A stretch of 64,000 nucleotides of DNA from 13-2-20CM-66-19 sp963760225 (lineage in GTDB: Bacteria > Pseudomonadota > Gammaproteobacteria > Steroidobacterales > Steroidobacteraceae): positions 1,922,001 to 1,986,000 of the forward strand of contig CAVXCD010000003.1 in the NCBI GenBank assembly GCA_963760225.1, in the 5' to 3' direction. This document shows, one piece after another, positions 38,301-45,211 of this stretch (position 1 is its first letter; each line of letters begins with the position of its first letter). A program made the translations under genes and the position numbers. The notes under the pieces were generated by a model, which ran no database searches, had not been told where the DNA came from, and saw only the letters and a list, made by a program, of their open reading frames with translations.

Positions 38301-39076
38301 TCTCGGTGATGAGCCACGGAACGCTGCGTCTCAACGGCGATCTCACCCGACTGGTGCAGTGCATGGTCAATCTGCTCAGCAACGCCGCCAAGTACACCCA
38401 GCCCGAGGGTGAGATCCGCGTCGAATCCTCGGTCGATCACGGCGAGGCCGTGCTGACAGTCACCGACAACGGCGCCGGGATCACGGCCGAGTTCCTGCCG
38501 TACGTATTCGATCTGTTCGTGCAAGGGGATCGCACGCTCGATCGTGCGCAGGGCGGGCTCGGGATCGGCCTGTCCCTCGTCAAGCGCCTCGTCGAGATGC
38601 ACGGCGGTCGCGTCTCTGCCTCCAGCCCCGGGAGCGGCCGCGGTTCCACCTTCGAGATCCGTTTGCCGCTGGCGAGCCCGGGCGAGGAAGCGGCGTGGGC
38701 GGCCGAGCCGCTGCGGGCACTACGGAAGCGGATCCTCATCGTCGATGACAATTCGGATGCGGCGGACTCCCTCGGCATGATCCTGCAGCTCGAAGGGCAC
38801 CAGGTCGAGGTCAGCTACGAGTCCCACGGCGTGCTCGAGCGCGTGCACGCTTTCAAGCCCGACGTCGTGCTGCTCGACATCGGGCTCCCCGACGTCAACG
38901 GCTACGACATCGCGCGCGCCATCCGTGCCTCGGCGGACGCGCGTGACCTGCGGCTGGTGGCGCTCACTGGGTATGGGCAGCTCGAAGATCGGCAGAAGAG
39001 CCGGCTTGCCGGATTCGACGATCACCTGGTGAAGCCGGTGGAGCACGCCATGCTGCAGCGCGTGCTGAATGCCTAA
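35348..39076 (+). CDS. Double hybrid sensor histidine kinase
   Basis: The 1,242-residue protein has the domain order: PAS-like (about 40-165), GAF (about 170-325), HisKA with His near 349 in SNVSHEFRTPL, HATPase (GSGIGLALVHELVRLHGG), receiver 1 (phospho-Asp near 674 in LILTDVMMPRLDG, KPFS lysine), PAS (about 755-870), a second HisKA with His near 897 in LAHELRNPM, a second HATPase (GLGIGLSLVKRLVEMHGG), and receiver 2 with Asp near 1176 in VVLLDIGLPDVNG. No membrane segment is seen, so it is cytosolic. Having two complete kinase/receiver modules in one chain is unusual. No output regulator is adjacent. It overlaps the convergent DksA-like gene by four bases. Confidence 0.93.
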   Translation: MSAVPMHFDHSREFLAGGGEMGALIRAHDWSRTPLGAPERWSPTLRMMVSFLLANRFPLLLWWGPDYIQVYNDAYRPVLGSKHPQFLGRPVRECWSEIFEVIGPLIDTPYHGGPATWMEDIELEVNRHGYLEESHFTIAYSPVPDETAPQGIGGVLATVHEITEKVIGQRRVGILSELGARAGDAKTADEACRIAAEILARHPKDIAHATLYLAEQDGEALRRACAVRTAPQVVTPELITLGSRESREPWPLERAVRGDSAQVAEAGQREKVVALPIRSHLAHTPAGVLVVGPNPKIALDSQYLAFLELLTSQIATAIANAVAYDAERRRAEALAEIDRAKTTFFSNVSHEFRTPLTLILGPLEEARANPQLPAAAREQLGLVTHNAQRLLKLVNSLLEFSRIEAGRIEACYQPTDLATLTRDLASMFRSAMERANLTYLVECEDLKAPVHVDRDMWEKIVLNLLSNAFKFTLGGEVALRLRRDDGHALLEVADSGVGIAASEMPRLFERFHRVEGSGGRSQEGSGIGLALVHELVRLHGGTIEAESEPGKGTTLRVRVPLGTAHLPAERSGDSRARAASSASAQSYVQEALRWLPEDPAESRTVLVPSADLAPVAHDRRFAATHGARILLADDNADMRTYVRQLLAPMYEVESVRDGAEALAAATERHPDLILTDVMMPRLDGFALLEQLRATPALRDVPVILLSARAGQESRIQGLDAGADDYLVKPFSARELVTRVGAMLERRRAREAMSLRTAQYETLLQAAPLGVYVVGQDFTIRDVNPSAQRAFGDIRELVGRDFAEVMALLWPAPYAQEVVRLFRRTLDTGEPHFTAEQIEQRIDRGVTEYYEWQIHRIPLPDGPGVVCYFRDISSHVQARVRLETSNRQKNEFLAMLAHELRNPMAPIRNVADILSRNPQDGQRPAITEILRRQVSVLSRLVDDLLDVSRITQGRIELKRRPVQISEVIAQAVETVQPLLSERRQRISVMSHGTLRLNGDLTRLVQCMVNLLSNAAKYTQPEGEIRVESSVDHGEAVLTVTDNGAGITAEFLPYVFDLFVQGDRTLDRAQGGLGIGLSLVKRLVEMHGGRVSASSPGSGRGSTFEIRLPLASPGEEAAWAAEPLRALRKRILIVDDNSDAADSLGMILQLEGHQVEVSYESHGVLERVHAFKPDVVLLDIGLPDVNGYDIARAIRASADARDLRLVALTGYGQLEDRQKSRLAGFDDHLVKPVEHAMLQRVLNA

Positions 39077-39471
39077 CCGATCACCGGTTTCTCACGGCGT
39101 TCTTCCTCGCTCTGCGTGTACAGAGCTTCCGGAATCACCTCAAGTCTCTCGCGCGGGATCGGTTGACCACTCATGTCGGACAAACCGTACGTGCCTTCCT
39201 CTATTTTTTTCAAGGCACGACTAACGCACTCCAGCCGCTCGGCGTCGCGAACGACCAGGTTGCCATCCCGCTCAAGCGTGTCGAGTCGTTGTGCATCGTC
39301 CTCGAACTCGGCAGCCTCACGAGTGCTCGGCCCTCTTACCTCGGCTTCATCAGATTCGGCTGCTCGAACCGCCGCGAGAAGATTGTCGCGCAAGCGCAGC
39401 AACTGCTGGCGCTGCCTTTCCACAAATGCTTCATCGAGTCCAACTTTGACAGTTTGCATATCTGGCTCCAT
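39073..39471 (-). CDS. DksA/TraR-like protein lacking zinc-finger cysteines
   Basis: The 132-residue protein has an N-terminal coiled coil (VERQRQQLLRLRDNLLAAVRAAESDE) and the C-terminal DksA/TraR signature IEEGTYGLSDMSGQPIPRERLEVIPEALYT. In the family this segment normally carries CxxC pairs, and here all four cysteines are absent. Cysteine-poor DksA paralogues that still act on RNA polymerase are known, so it may be functional without zinc. An internal ATG at 39459 is an alternative start. Confidence 0.82.
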   Translation of the reverse strand: MEPDMQTVKVGLDEAFVERQRQQLLRLRDNLLAAVRAAESDEAEVRGPSTREAAEFEDDAQRLDTLERDGNLVVRDAERLECVSRALKKIEEGTYGLSDMSGQPIPRERLEVIPEALYTQSEEERREKPVIG

Positions 39472-39682
39472 CGCGGATTCCGTGACCTGTGCCCCGAGCT
39501 GGGCCGTGCCGCTGCCTGGGCGTTATGCGCTCGACTCAGACGCTGAGCTAGCCTACCCCGACCTGAAACCCGATTACACCCGCCGGCCCGAGCCGAAACG
39601 GGGATACCACGTCGGACATCTGAATCGCCTGCGCGGTCGGCGAGGGATCTGATCGGTCCGGGCTTGCATGCCCCGAGCACGC

Positions 39683-40051
39683 TCACACCTTCTTCTTACT
39701 GTCGAACTTCTCTCGCGCCTTGTGGATATCGGCCACATGGGCCCGCGCCCAGGACCCGAGCGGTTCGACGGCGCATCGCAGAGAGCGCCCCAGCTTGGTC
39801 AGTTCATAGTCCACGCGCGGCGGGATCGTGGGGAAAATCGTCCGCGTCAGCAGGCCGTCGCGCTCCAGCCCGCGCACTGTGAGCGTCAACATTCGCTGCG
39901 AGATCCCCCCGACCATGCGCTTCATCTCGTTGAAACGCTTCGGTCCATCGCCCAGCAGCCCGATGATGAGCACACTCCATTTGTCACCGACCCGCGCCAG
40001 TACCCCGTTCACGGCGCGGCAGTCGGTGGAGTTGTGGTCCAGGGTAGTCAC
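39683..40051 (-). CDS. HxlR-family transcriptional regulator
   Basis: This winged-helix regulator (122 residues from GTG 40051, or 129 from TTG 40072) has the HxlR core NGVLARVGDKWSVLIIGLLGDGPKRFNEMKRMVGGISQRMLTLTVRGLERDGLLTRTIF, PPRVDYELTKLGRSL. I chose GTG 40051 because GGAG lies nine bases upstream. It is divergent from the azoreductase and DoxX genes. HxlR proteins of this arrangement (YodB/QorR type) repress neighbouring quinone/electrophile detoxification genes. One Cys (TDCRAVN) near the N terminus could be the redox sensor. Confidence 0.88.
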   Translation of the reverse strand: MTTLDHNSTDCRAVNGVLARVGDKWSVLIIGLLGDGPKRFNEMKRMVGGISQRMLTLTVRGLERDGLLTRTIFPTIPPRVDYELTKLGRSLRCAVEPLGSWARAHVADIHKAREKFDSKKKV

Positions 40052-40065
40052 TTCGGAGTGCTCCG

Positions 40066-40135
40066 GTATCAAAACTGTGCCTTCTTGCGCAGTGTATCAG
40101 CAGTAACCAATATAGTCCTAGTTCTCCTTTGATAC
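40066..40135. promoter_or_regulatory. HxlR/azoreductase intergenic region with GTATCA repeats
   Basis: GTATCAAA at 40066-40073 and TTTGATAC at 40128-40135 form a separated inverted pair. A third GTATCA lies near 40094. AT-rich DNA between them is unlike its surroundings. They flank the divergent starts and are candidate HxlR operators. Confidence 0.45.
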
Positions 40136-40154
40136 TAAGGAAAGGACAGATACC

Positions 40155-40766
40155 ATGAGGTTACTGCATATCGATGCCAGCATTCAGGGTGCCAATTCCG
40201 CCAGCCGACAGCTCTCTGCGGCCGTGGTCGCGCGCCTGCGCAACACCACTCCCGCTCTCGAGGTCACTTATCGTGATCTCGCCGCGGCGCCGCTCGCGCA
40301 CCTGTCAGGCGCGCATCTGGCGGCGGCGCAAGGCGCGACGCCGGAGTCCCCGCCCCTGCAACAGGACCTGGCAGCCAGCCAGGCGGTGCTTGAGGAGTTC
40401 CTCGCCGCTGACATCGTGGTGATCGGCGCGCCGATGTACAACTTCACCATTCCCACCCAGCTCAAAGCGTGGATCGACCGCATTGTCGTAGCGGGCAAGA
40501 CCTTTCGCTACGGCGCTGAAGGCCCCGTCGGCCTGGCTGGCAACAAGCGGGTCATCATTGCGATCTCACGGGGCGGCTTGTACGGCCCGGGCGCGCCGGC
40601 GTCGGTGCTGGAGCATCTCGAGACCTATCTGCGCGGTGTGTTCGGCTTCATCGGCGTGGCCAACCCAGAACTCATCGTGGCGGAAGGTCTGATGATCGGC
40701 ACGGAACAGCGGCAGCAGTCCCTGCAGCGAGCGCTGCAGGCCGCCGCCGAACTTCGCGCCGCCTGA
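40155..40766 (+). CDS. azoR: FMN-dependent NADH:azoreductase/quinone reductase
   Basis: The 203-residue flavodoxin-like protein has MRLLHIDASIQGANSASRQLSAAVVARL (phosphate-binding loop), ADIVVIGAPMYNFTIPTQLKAWIDRIVVAGKTFRYG, GLAGNKRVIIAISRGG, and LETYLRGVFGFIGVANPELIVAEGL. These are standard for AzoR/AcpD, which reduces quinones and azo dyes with NADH and FMN in the cytoplasm. AGGAAAGGA lies upstream of ATG 40155. DoxX follows after 29 bp, probably in one operon under the divergent HxlR regulator. Confidence 0.92.
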   Translation: MRLLHIDASIQGANSASRQLSAAVVARLRNTTPALEVTYRDLAAAPLAHLSGAHLAAAQGATPESPPLQQDLAASQAVLEEFLAADIVVIGAPMYNFTIPTQLKAWIDRIVVAGKTFRYGAEGPVGLAGNKRVIIAISRGGLYGPGAPASVLEHLETYLRGVFGFIGVANPELIVAEGLMIGTEQRQQSLQRALQAAAELRAA

Positions 40767-40795
40767 CTCAGCCATCACCCTGGAGAGATGCTTCC

Positions 40796-41233
40796 ATGAA
40801 CGCTACTACCATAAATACTGACACGCCGAACACCGGCACCGCGAACACTGCCACGCGCTTTCTGCCCTTCGCGGGTCGGCTGCTCATCGGCGGTGTTTTC
40901 CTGATGAGCGGCCTCAGCAAGCTTGGCGCCTATCAGGGCGTAATGGCGGCTATTTCCGGCGCCGGTTTGCCGTTCGCCCCGCTCGGCTTTGCGCTCGCCG
41001 TGATCGTCGAGATTGGTCTGGGAGTGCTGTTGTTGATCGGCTATCGCGTGCGCCCCGTCGCGCTCGGCTTAGCGATCTGGTGCTTCGTGACCGCGATTTT
41101 CTTCCACAGCAATTTCGCGGACCAGAACACGATGATCCACTTCCTCAAGAACCTGCTGATCGCGGGTGGCTTGCTGCAGATCGTGCACTTCGGCGCTGGC
41201 CCTGTCAGTTTGGACGCACGCTCGGGCCGCTGA
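40796..41233 (+). CDS. DoxX-family membrane protein
   Basis: The 145-residue protein has four membrane segments (FAGRLLIGGVFLMSGLSKLG, LGFALAVIVEIGLGVLLLIGY, LGLAIWCFVTAIFFHSNF, FLKNLLIAGGLLQIVHFG) and the DoxX signature LSKLGAYQGVMAAISGAGLP. DoxX proteins accompany quinone and thiol redox genes. The N terminus is a Thr/Asn-rich low-complexity stretch. It is the second gene of the azoR unit. Confidence 0.9.
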   Translation: MNATTINTDTPNTGTANTATRFLPFAGRLLIGGVFLMSGLSKLGAYQGVMAAISGAGLPFAPLGFALAVIVEIGLGVLLLIGYRVRPVALGLAIWCFVTAIFFHSNFADQNTMIHFLKNLLIAGGLLQIVHFGAGPVSLDARSGR

Positions 41234-41664
41234 AAGTATCTACAGGAGGCCCCATGGCCGTCAGACCAGCCACATCAACGTTTGCGCGCTCGGGGCGGGC
41301 GATCGCGCGGCGATCAAGCGGATGTGGAGCACATATTGTCGATCAAGAGGCGCTTGGTTGAAGCGAACCGTCTAGCTTGAATACGCCGAAATTGATCTGG
41401 CGAACCTTGCGACATCAGCAACACCGAACCGACGCGCGGCGGTGAATGCGCGGCTCCTGCGGACGCCGCGAGCGCGCGCTCAGGCGGTTTATCCCTCGGA
41501 AGAAATGCCCCGTCGTACTTCTTCAGCGCGCGTGGATCTCTCCATAGAGACATTGTTTCCTCGCACGAAACACTGCATCCAACGCGTGCGGATTGTTCGC
41601 GCGGGACTGACGTCGCACGCTCACTGCTATGAAGCCGGACAGACATCACCTGACATGCAACACC
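41234..41664. other. Gap after DoxX with a possible gene remnant
   Basis: No intact gene is supported. AGGAGG followed by ATG 41254 opens a frame of only 35 codons. A different frame just downstream reads SHINVCALGAGDRAAIKRMWSTY, which looks like the start of a degraded gene (for example an acetyltransferase), suggesting a frameshifted remnant. The distal part holds the motif at 41556-41600 and the leader of the PagL-like gene. Confidence 0.35.
41556..41600. promoter_or_regulatory. 45-bp motif copy 1 with GTTTC-N7-GAAAC palindrome
   Basis: GTTTC (41555-41559) and GAAAC (41567-41571) form an inverted repeat, followed by TGCATC, CGC, TGC and TTGTT at fixed spacing. About 31 of 45 bases match 44806-44850. 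Here it lies about 65-110 bases upstream of the PagL-like start. Confidence 0.4.
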
Positions 41665-42327
41665 ATGGGAGTGATGAGTCGAGAGCTCATCCGGATCGGC
41701 TTGTTGTTCCTGCTGGTTTGCGCAGCCTGCGCGCCGCGCACCGCCGCTGCCCAATCCTTCTGCGATAGCTGTCAGCTGCAGGTCGGACTGGGCGGAACCT
41801 ATCACTACTGGGGCGAGACCGGTAGCCTGGTCCTGCCGGTGTCCTTGACCTGGAGCGATAACCGCTATGAGTTGGCCGCATTTCGTTTTACCGACCAACA
41901 GCTGCTTCCCTTTCCCGGAACACATCGCGAGCGCCTCATGGCCGATCCCTACTGGGGGGCGTCCCTCTCGCGCCGCTGGCGGCTGTTCGAGCACGGTCCG
42001 GTCCAGGGTTACTTCGGCTTCGGGTTGGCGGGCAGATCTGAGTCAGACGTCCTGAGTGTCACGCGCTGGGACTTCGCTTCGCAGCTGGGACTACGCTTTC
42101 GCTTCCCCGGGGACCGCGTGGTCGGAGAAGTGACGATGCGGCATTGGTCCAACGGCGGGATCCGACTGCCGAACCATGGTCAGGACTTTGCCACTTTCAC
42201 GATTCGGCTCAATTCCGGCCTGTTTGGCCTCGGTAGAGCGGAGCATAACGCGATCAATCCGTCCTTCGACCCCGATCGCTCGCTGACCGCCAACGCTACG
42301 GATTTTCAAGGAGAACCGTTGCCATGA
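41665..42327 (+). CDS. PagL-like lipid A 3-O-deacylase
   Basis: ATG 41665 or 41674 precedes a signal peptide (ELIRIGLLFLLVCAACAPRTAAAQ), giving about 220 residues. The beta-barrel character (alternating aromatic strands such as WSDNRYELAAFRF and GYFGFGLAGR) and the C-terminal active-site segment EVTMRHWSNGGIRLPNHGQDFATFTI fit PagL, where His and Ser in HxSN are catalytic. PagL removes the 3-O acyl chain of lipid A in the outer membrane and dampens immune recognition. Overall identity cannot be judged without alignment. Confidence 0.75.
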   Translation: MGVMSRELIRIGLLFLLVCAACAPRTAAAQSFCDSCQLQVGLGGTYHYWGETGSLVLPVSLTWSDNRYELAAFRFTDQQLLPFPGTHRERLMADPYWGASLSRRWRLFEHGPVQGYFGFGLAGRSESDVLSVTRWDFASQLGLRFRFPGDRVVGEVTMRHWSNGGIRLPNHGQDFATFTIRLNSGLFGLGRAEHNAINPSFDPDRSLTANATDFQGEPLP

Positions 42328-42446
42328 GCGACACCGAATTAGTGGAACTCCTGCGTCGACGCCAGACCTTCTCCCCTGCGCCGACCAAGGGCGGGAAACC
42401 CAGCATCTCCCAGGAGAGCATGGCTGTGCCCCCCTCCGGCTCATAG
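42324..42446 (+). CDS. Hypothetical 40-residue ORF
   Basis: ATG 42324 follows AAGGAG (ribosome binding site) and overlaps the PagL stop (ATGA), reading MSDTELVELLRRRQTFSPAP and ending at TAG 42446. No family is recognised. It may be the truncated start of a gene that has decayed, because a pseudogene fragment follows at 42520. Confidence 0.35.
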   Translation: MSDTELVELLRRRQTFSPAPTKGGKPSISQESMAVPPSGS

Positions 42447-42519
42447 CGTGACTGTAAGCAAGGCACGAGCATCACCCTGCGGGCGATCCGTGTTCTCTTC
42501 TCGTCGACGGTCATGGGGC

Positions 42520-42681
42520 GAGGACGCCGTCATCAAGAGCATCATGCTCAAGGACACCGTCGACTGGGAATTCACCATCGTGCGCGAGATCGCCTAGGCG
42601 GCGGTGTTCTTCGCGCCGTTCGACTCGAATGTGCTCACCGGCCAATCACTGATCGTCAGCCACGGCTGGTTCATGCAGTGA
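42520..42681 (+). pseudogene. 3' remnant of a short-chain dehydrogenase (3-hydroxybutyrate dehydrogenase-like)
   Basis: One frame reads EDAVIKSIMLKDTVDWEF, then TIVREIA, an in-frame TAG (42595-42597), then AAVFFAPFDSNVLTGQSLIV and SHGWFMQ, ending at TGA 42681. This is the characteristic C terminus of SDR enzymes (normally ...EDVAEAALFLAAFPSNALTGQS... and SHGWFMQ). The stop replaces the Glu of the VAE motif. No N-terminal Rossmann fold is present, so the gene is truncated and broken. Confidence 0.75.
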
Positions 42682-43008
42682 GCTCCTCTCTAGGCCGGCG
42701 GCTCGCGCGGGCGACCCAGGGATGACGTCCGTGCTTCGCGCGAGCTGTCGGTCGAACCTGGCCCACAAGAGCGAGCCATCGGTAGCCCGTTGGAGGGATT
42801 CGGTCATGCGCCGGCAGATGAGGACGGCGGTCCATCGGCCGGTGGATGTCAGCACCATTCACTGTTATGAAAGGCAGCATGTTCCTAAGACCAATTGTTG
42901 ACGGGCTGCGCCGAGCCTACTGTCAGTGCAGCGGCCTCGGCCGCGGACGCGAAATCAACCCGCGCCGCGGCCGTCCCGAGAAGGGATGGCCGGGAAAGGA
43001 AAGATGCC
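42682..43008. other. Gap between SDR remnant and small membrane protein gene
   Basis: Nothing recognisable is seen. Open frames in this stretch have no family signature. It may be further decayed sequence. AAGGA at about 42996-43000 is the ribosome binding site of the next small gene. Confidence 0.4.
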
Positions 43009-43221
43009 ATGTTGCTTCCGCGTGTCAATTGGATCAGCCGGCTCGCCGCTCCACTGCACCAGCTCGGCCCGTATACAGCAATCGAGCTCCTTCTCCCGGG
43101 CGGGAGTCTGATCGCGCTGTCGCTGTGGACATATCGGCATCGCGCGTGGTTTATCGCCCGCGCGCGCCGCACGCTGGCCACGCTCTTCGCCCTCATTCCC
43201 CATCACGCGCCTACGAGGTGA
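43009..43221 (+). CDS. Small hypothetical membrane protein
   Basis: ATG 43009, eight bases after AAGGA, starts a 70-residue protein: MLLPRVNWISRLAAPLHQLG, then a hydrophobic segment (IELLLPGGSLIALSLWTY) and a basic C terminus (RHRAWFIARARRTL). It looks like a genuine conserved small membrane protein, but I cannot assign a family. It precedes the patatin lipoprotein by 60 bp and may be co-transcribed. Confidence 0.55.
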   Translation: MLLPRVNWISRLAAPLHQLGPYTAIELLLPGGSLIALSLWTYRHRAWFIARARRTLATLFALIPHHAPTR

Positions 43222-43281
43222 GCTCACCCATCGCACCTCGGCAATGTCAGTCGCATGTACACCAGCCCGCAGTTGGAACGC

Positions 43282-44538
43282 ATGAAGCTCTCAGCCGCAA
43301 GTCGGTTCCTCGCAGCCGCGCTGCTGCTGCGCGCGCTCGCCACGCTGGGCGGCTGCGCATCGATGGGCCCGGAGCTGCCGACGGCGACGCCCGAGGAGCT
43401 GGCCTCCCAAGAAGGGCGCCTCAGCGTGCGCACCCTCATGGCCGACGGACACTTCGAGGTGTTGCCGTCGAGTGTCGTGGCGCGACGACTCGAATCACGG
43501 TTGGACGCTCAACCGTTGAGCATCCTCGCTCTTTCCGGCGGAGGCGCCACGGGCGCCTTCGCCGCAGGGGCGCTGGCTGGCATGACCCGCAGCCAGATCC
43601 GCCCACAGTTTGCGGTGGTTACCGGGGTTAGTGCCGGCGCACTGGTCGCACCGTTTGCGTTTCTGGGTTCGGAGTGGGACGCAGAGATGTCCGCGATCTA
43701 CACCGAAGGTGTGACGCGCGGAGTCCTGCAGCGGCGCGTGCTCGGGGCCATTTTCGGCTCGAGCGTCTACAGCGGCGCGCCGCTGAAGCGACTCATCGAG
43801 CGCTATGCGGATGAGCGGCTGATGCAGGCAATCGCCGCCGAGACGTCCCAGGGCCGCTTACTGCTGGTGGCGACCACCGACTTTGCCACCGGCGAGCCGG
43901 TGATCTGGGACGTCGGGTCCGTGGCGCTCTACGGCGGCGCCGACGCCAGGCGGCTGTTTTGCGCGATTCTCCTCGCCTCGGCGAGCGTGCCCGGAATGTT
44001 CCCACCCGTCGTCATCAGGTTCCCTACGGCGAGTGGCATGCGGGAGGAGACCCATATCGACGGCGGGGTCACGGTGCCGTTCTTTCTCGCGCCGGCTCCG
44101 GAGGATTTGGCCGAGTCCGGGACGGAACGCCACCCGGCACTGGTGCGCATCGTCATCGACGGCCGCCTTCGCGACTTCCCGCACGCGGCCAACGCCAACG
44201 CCCTCTCGATCTTCAGTCGCAGCGTGTCGGCGGGGCTCAGCCGCATGACACGGACCACGCTCGAGTGGAGCGTGGCCGCGAGCCGTCAACGCGGGATTTC
44301 GCTCGAGTATGCCGCGATACCCGCCGCATACCCGCTGCACAGCGCTTTCAACTTCAATGCGGATGAGCAACGCGCGCTCTTCCAGTACGCGGCGAGCTGC
44401 GCGGCGGCCGGACGGTTGTGGATTCGCGCGGCGCAGGGCGCGGCGGTGCAGCCGGCCAAGCCGCCCGTCGCGGCCGCCGGCGCGGTGTGTCCCGCAGATG
44501 ATCGCTTTATCGAACAGTTCGCGGCGCTCGACAGATGA
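43282..44538 (+). CDS. Patatin-like phospholipase lipoprotein
   Basis: ATG 43282 (418 residues) starts a lipoprotein signal peptide with lipobox TLGGCAS. The patatin domain has the glycine-rich oxyanion loop LALSGGGATGAFAAGAL, the catalytic serine in VTGVSAGALVAPF and the catalytic aspartate in HIDGGVTVPFF. It should hydrolyse acyl lipids at the outer membrane or in the periplasm. A long basic insert follows the DGG motif. An upstream ATG at 43255 in the same frame is less likely because it precedes the signal peptide by nine residues. Confidence 0.88.
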   Translation: MKLSAASRFLAAALLLRALATLGGCASMGPELPTATPEELASQEGRLSVRTLMADGHFEVLPSSVVARRLESRLDAQPLSILALSGGGATGAFAAGALAGMTRSQIRPQFAVVTGVSAGALVAPFAFLGSEWDAEMSAIYTEGVTRGVLQRRVLGAIFGSSVYSGAPLKRLIERYADERLMQAIAAETSQGRLLLVATTDFATGEPVIWDVGSVALYGGADARRLFCAILLASASVPGMFPPVVIRFPTASGMREETHIDGGVTVPFFLAPAPEDLAESGTERHPALVRIVIDGRLRDFPHAANANALSIFSRSVSAGLSRMTRTTLEWSVAASRQRGISLEYAAIPAAYPLHSAFNFNADEQRALFQYAASCAAAGRLWIRAAQGAAVQPAKPPVAAAGAVCPADDRFIEQFAALDR

Positions 44539-44580
44539 GCCGCTCGCAAACGACACGCCGCAACATGAAAGGGCAATATC

Positions 44581-44781
44581 GTGAAAAAGACAACTGATCT
44601 GAGGCGTACGCTGATCGTCGACTACAGCGCGGCCAGGGCGCAGGCGATCCGCTGGCTCGGCGATCGCTACCTGCTGGCCAAACCGATCAACGCGACCGGC
44701 TACAGCTCGCGAAAGCTCGCGCCGTCGGTCACGCCGGCGGCGAGAGCAACCATCGGCCGAGAAGACTCGGCAACACGGTGA
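44581..44781 (+). CDS. Small hypothetical protein
   Basis: GTG 44581, preceded by AAAGGGC, opens a 66-residue frame: MKKTTDLRRTLIVDYSAARA, QAIRWLGDRYLLAKPINATG, then a less ordered tail. The composition of the first 40 residues looks like coding sequence, while the tail may not be conserved. It lies 42 bp after the patatin gene on the same strand. No function can be proposed. Confidence 0.45.
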   Translation: MKKTTDLRRTLIVDYSAARAQAIRWLGDRYLLAKPINATGYSSRKLAPSVTPAARATIGREDSATR

Positions 44782-44805
44782 CAGCTTTGGTAACACGGCG
44801 AGACG

Positions 44806-44850
44806 TTTCCCAACACGAAACGGTGCATCAATCGCCTGCCCGTTGTTTCC
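44806..44850. promoter_or_regulatory. 45-bp motif copy 2 with GTTTC-N7-GAAAC palindrome
   Basis: GTTTC (44805-44809) and GAAAC (44817-44821), followed by TGCATC, CGC, TGC and TTGTT at the same spacing as at 41556-41600. It lies in a gene-free stretch before the hairpin at 44963. Confidence 0.4.
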
Positions 44851-44962
44851 AACATCCGTCCCGCATAGAGTTGAGACGTGGATGACGTTGCCGGCTCTGC
44901 GCAACGCGGATGCCACGCAAACGGTCGCAATGCTATCCCCCCAGCAGCGGCCGTTCCCCCTC

Positions 44963-44994
44963 GACCGGAAGGGACTTCCCTTCCGGTCGCTTTT
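44963..44994 (+). terminator. Terminator-like hairpin
   Basis: GACCGGAAGGGA (44963-44974) pairs perfectly with TCCCTTCCGGTC (44977-44988), followed by GCTTTT. It is the strongest hairpin in the gap before the LysR gene. It probably ends a transcript from the patatin/small-protein side or an unannotated short RNA. Confidence 0.6.
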
Positions 44995-45211
44995 ACCCGG
45001 CCATCGGTGTTTGGGAAATGCTGCATCAACTTCCGCCCGCTTGTTCCGCTGGGCCACGCAGCTACGCTACCTCACGTGTTGAGGGGAACAAGAGCTTATG
45101 GTTGAACGGGGTCATCACAGGGTCGAGTTACCGCTTCGGCTGACCGAGGCGGCCATCCTGACACAGTGGAATTCAGCCACGGTTGGGCCGCCACGGAGTG
45201 CAGCGTAAACT

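Larger units (their letters stand above)
44782..45211. other. Gap upstream of the LysR gene
   Basis: No gene is supported. The gap contains the second copy of the GTTTC/GAAAC motif (44806-44850), several ACACGG repeats near 44772 and 44795, and the hairpin at 44963-44994. The LysR promoter presumably lies between the hairpin and 45211. Confidence 0.45.
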
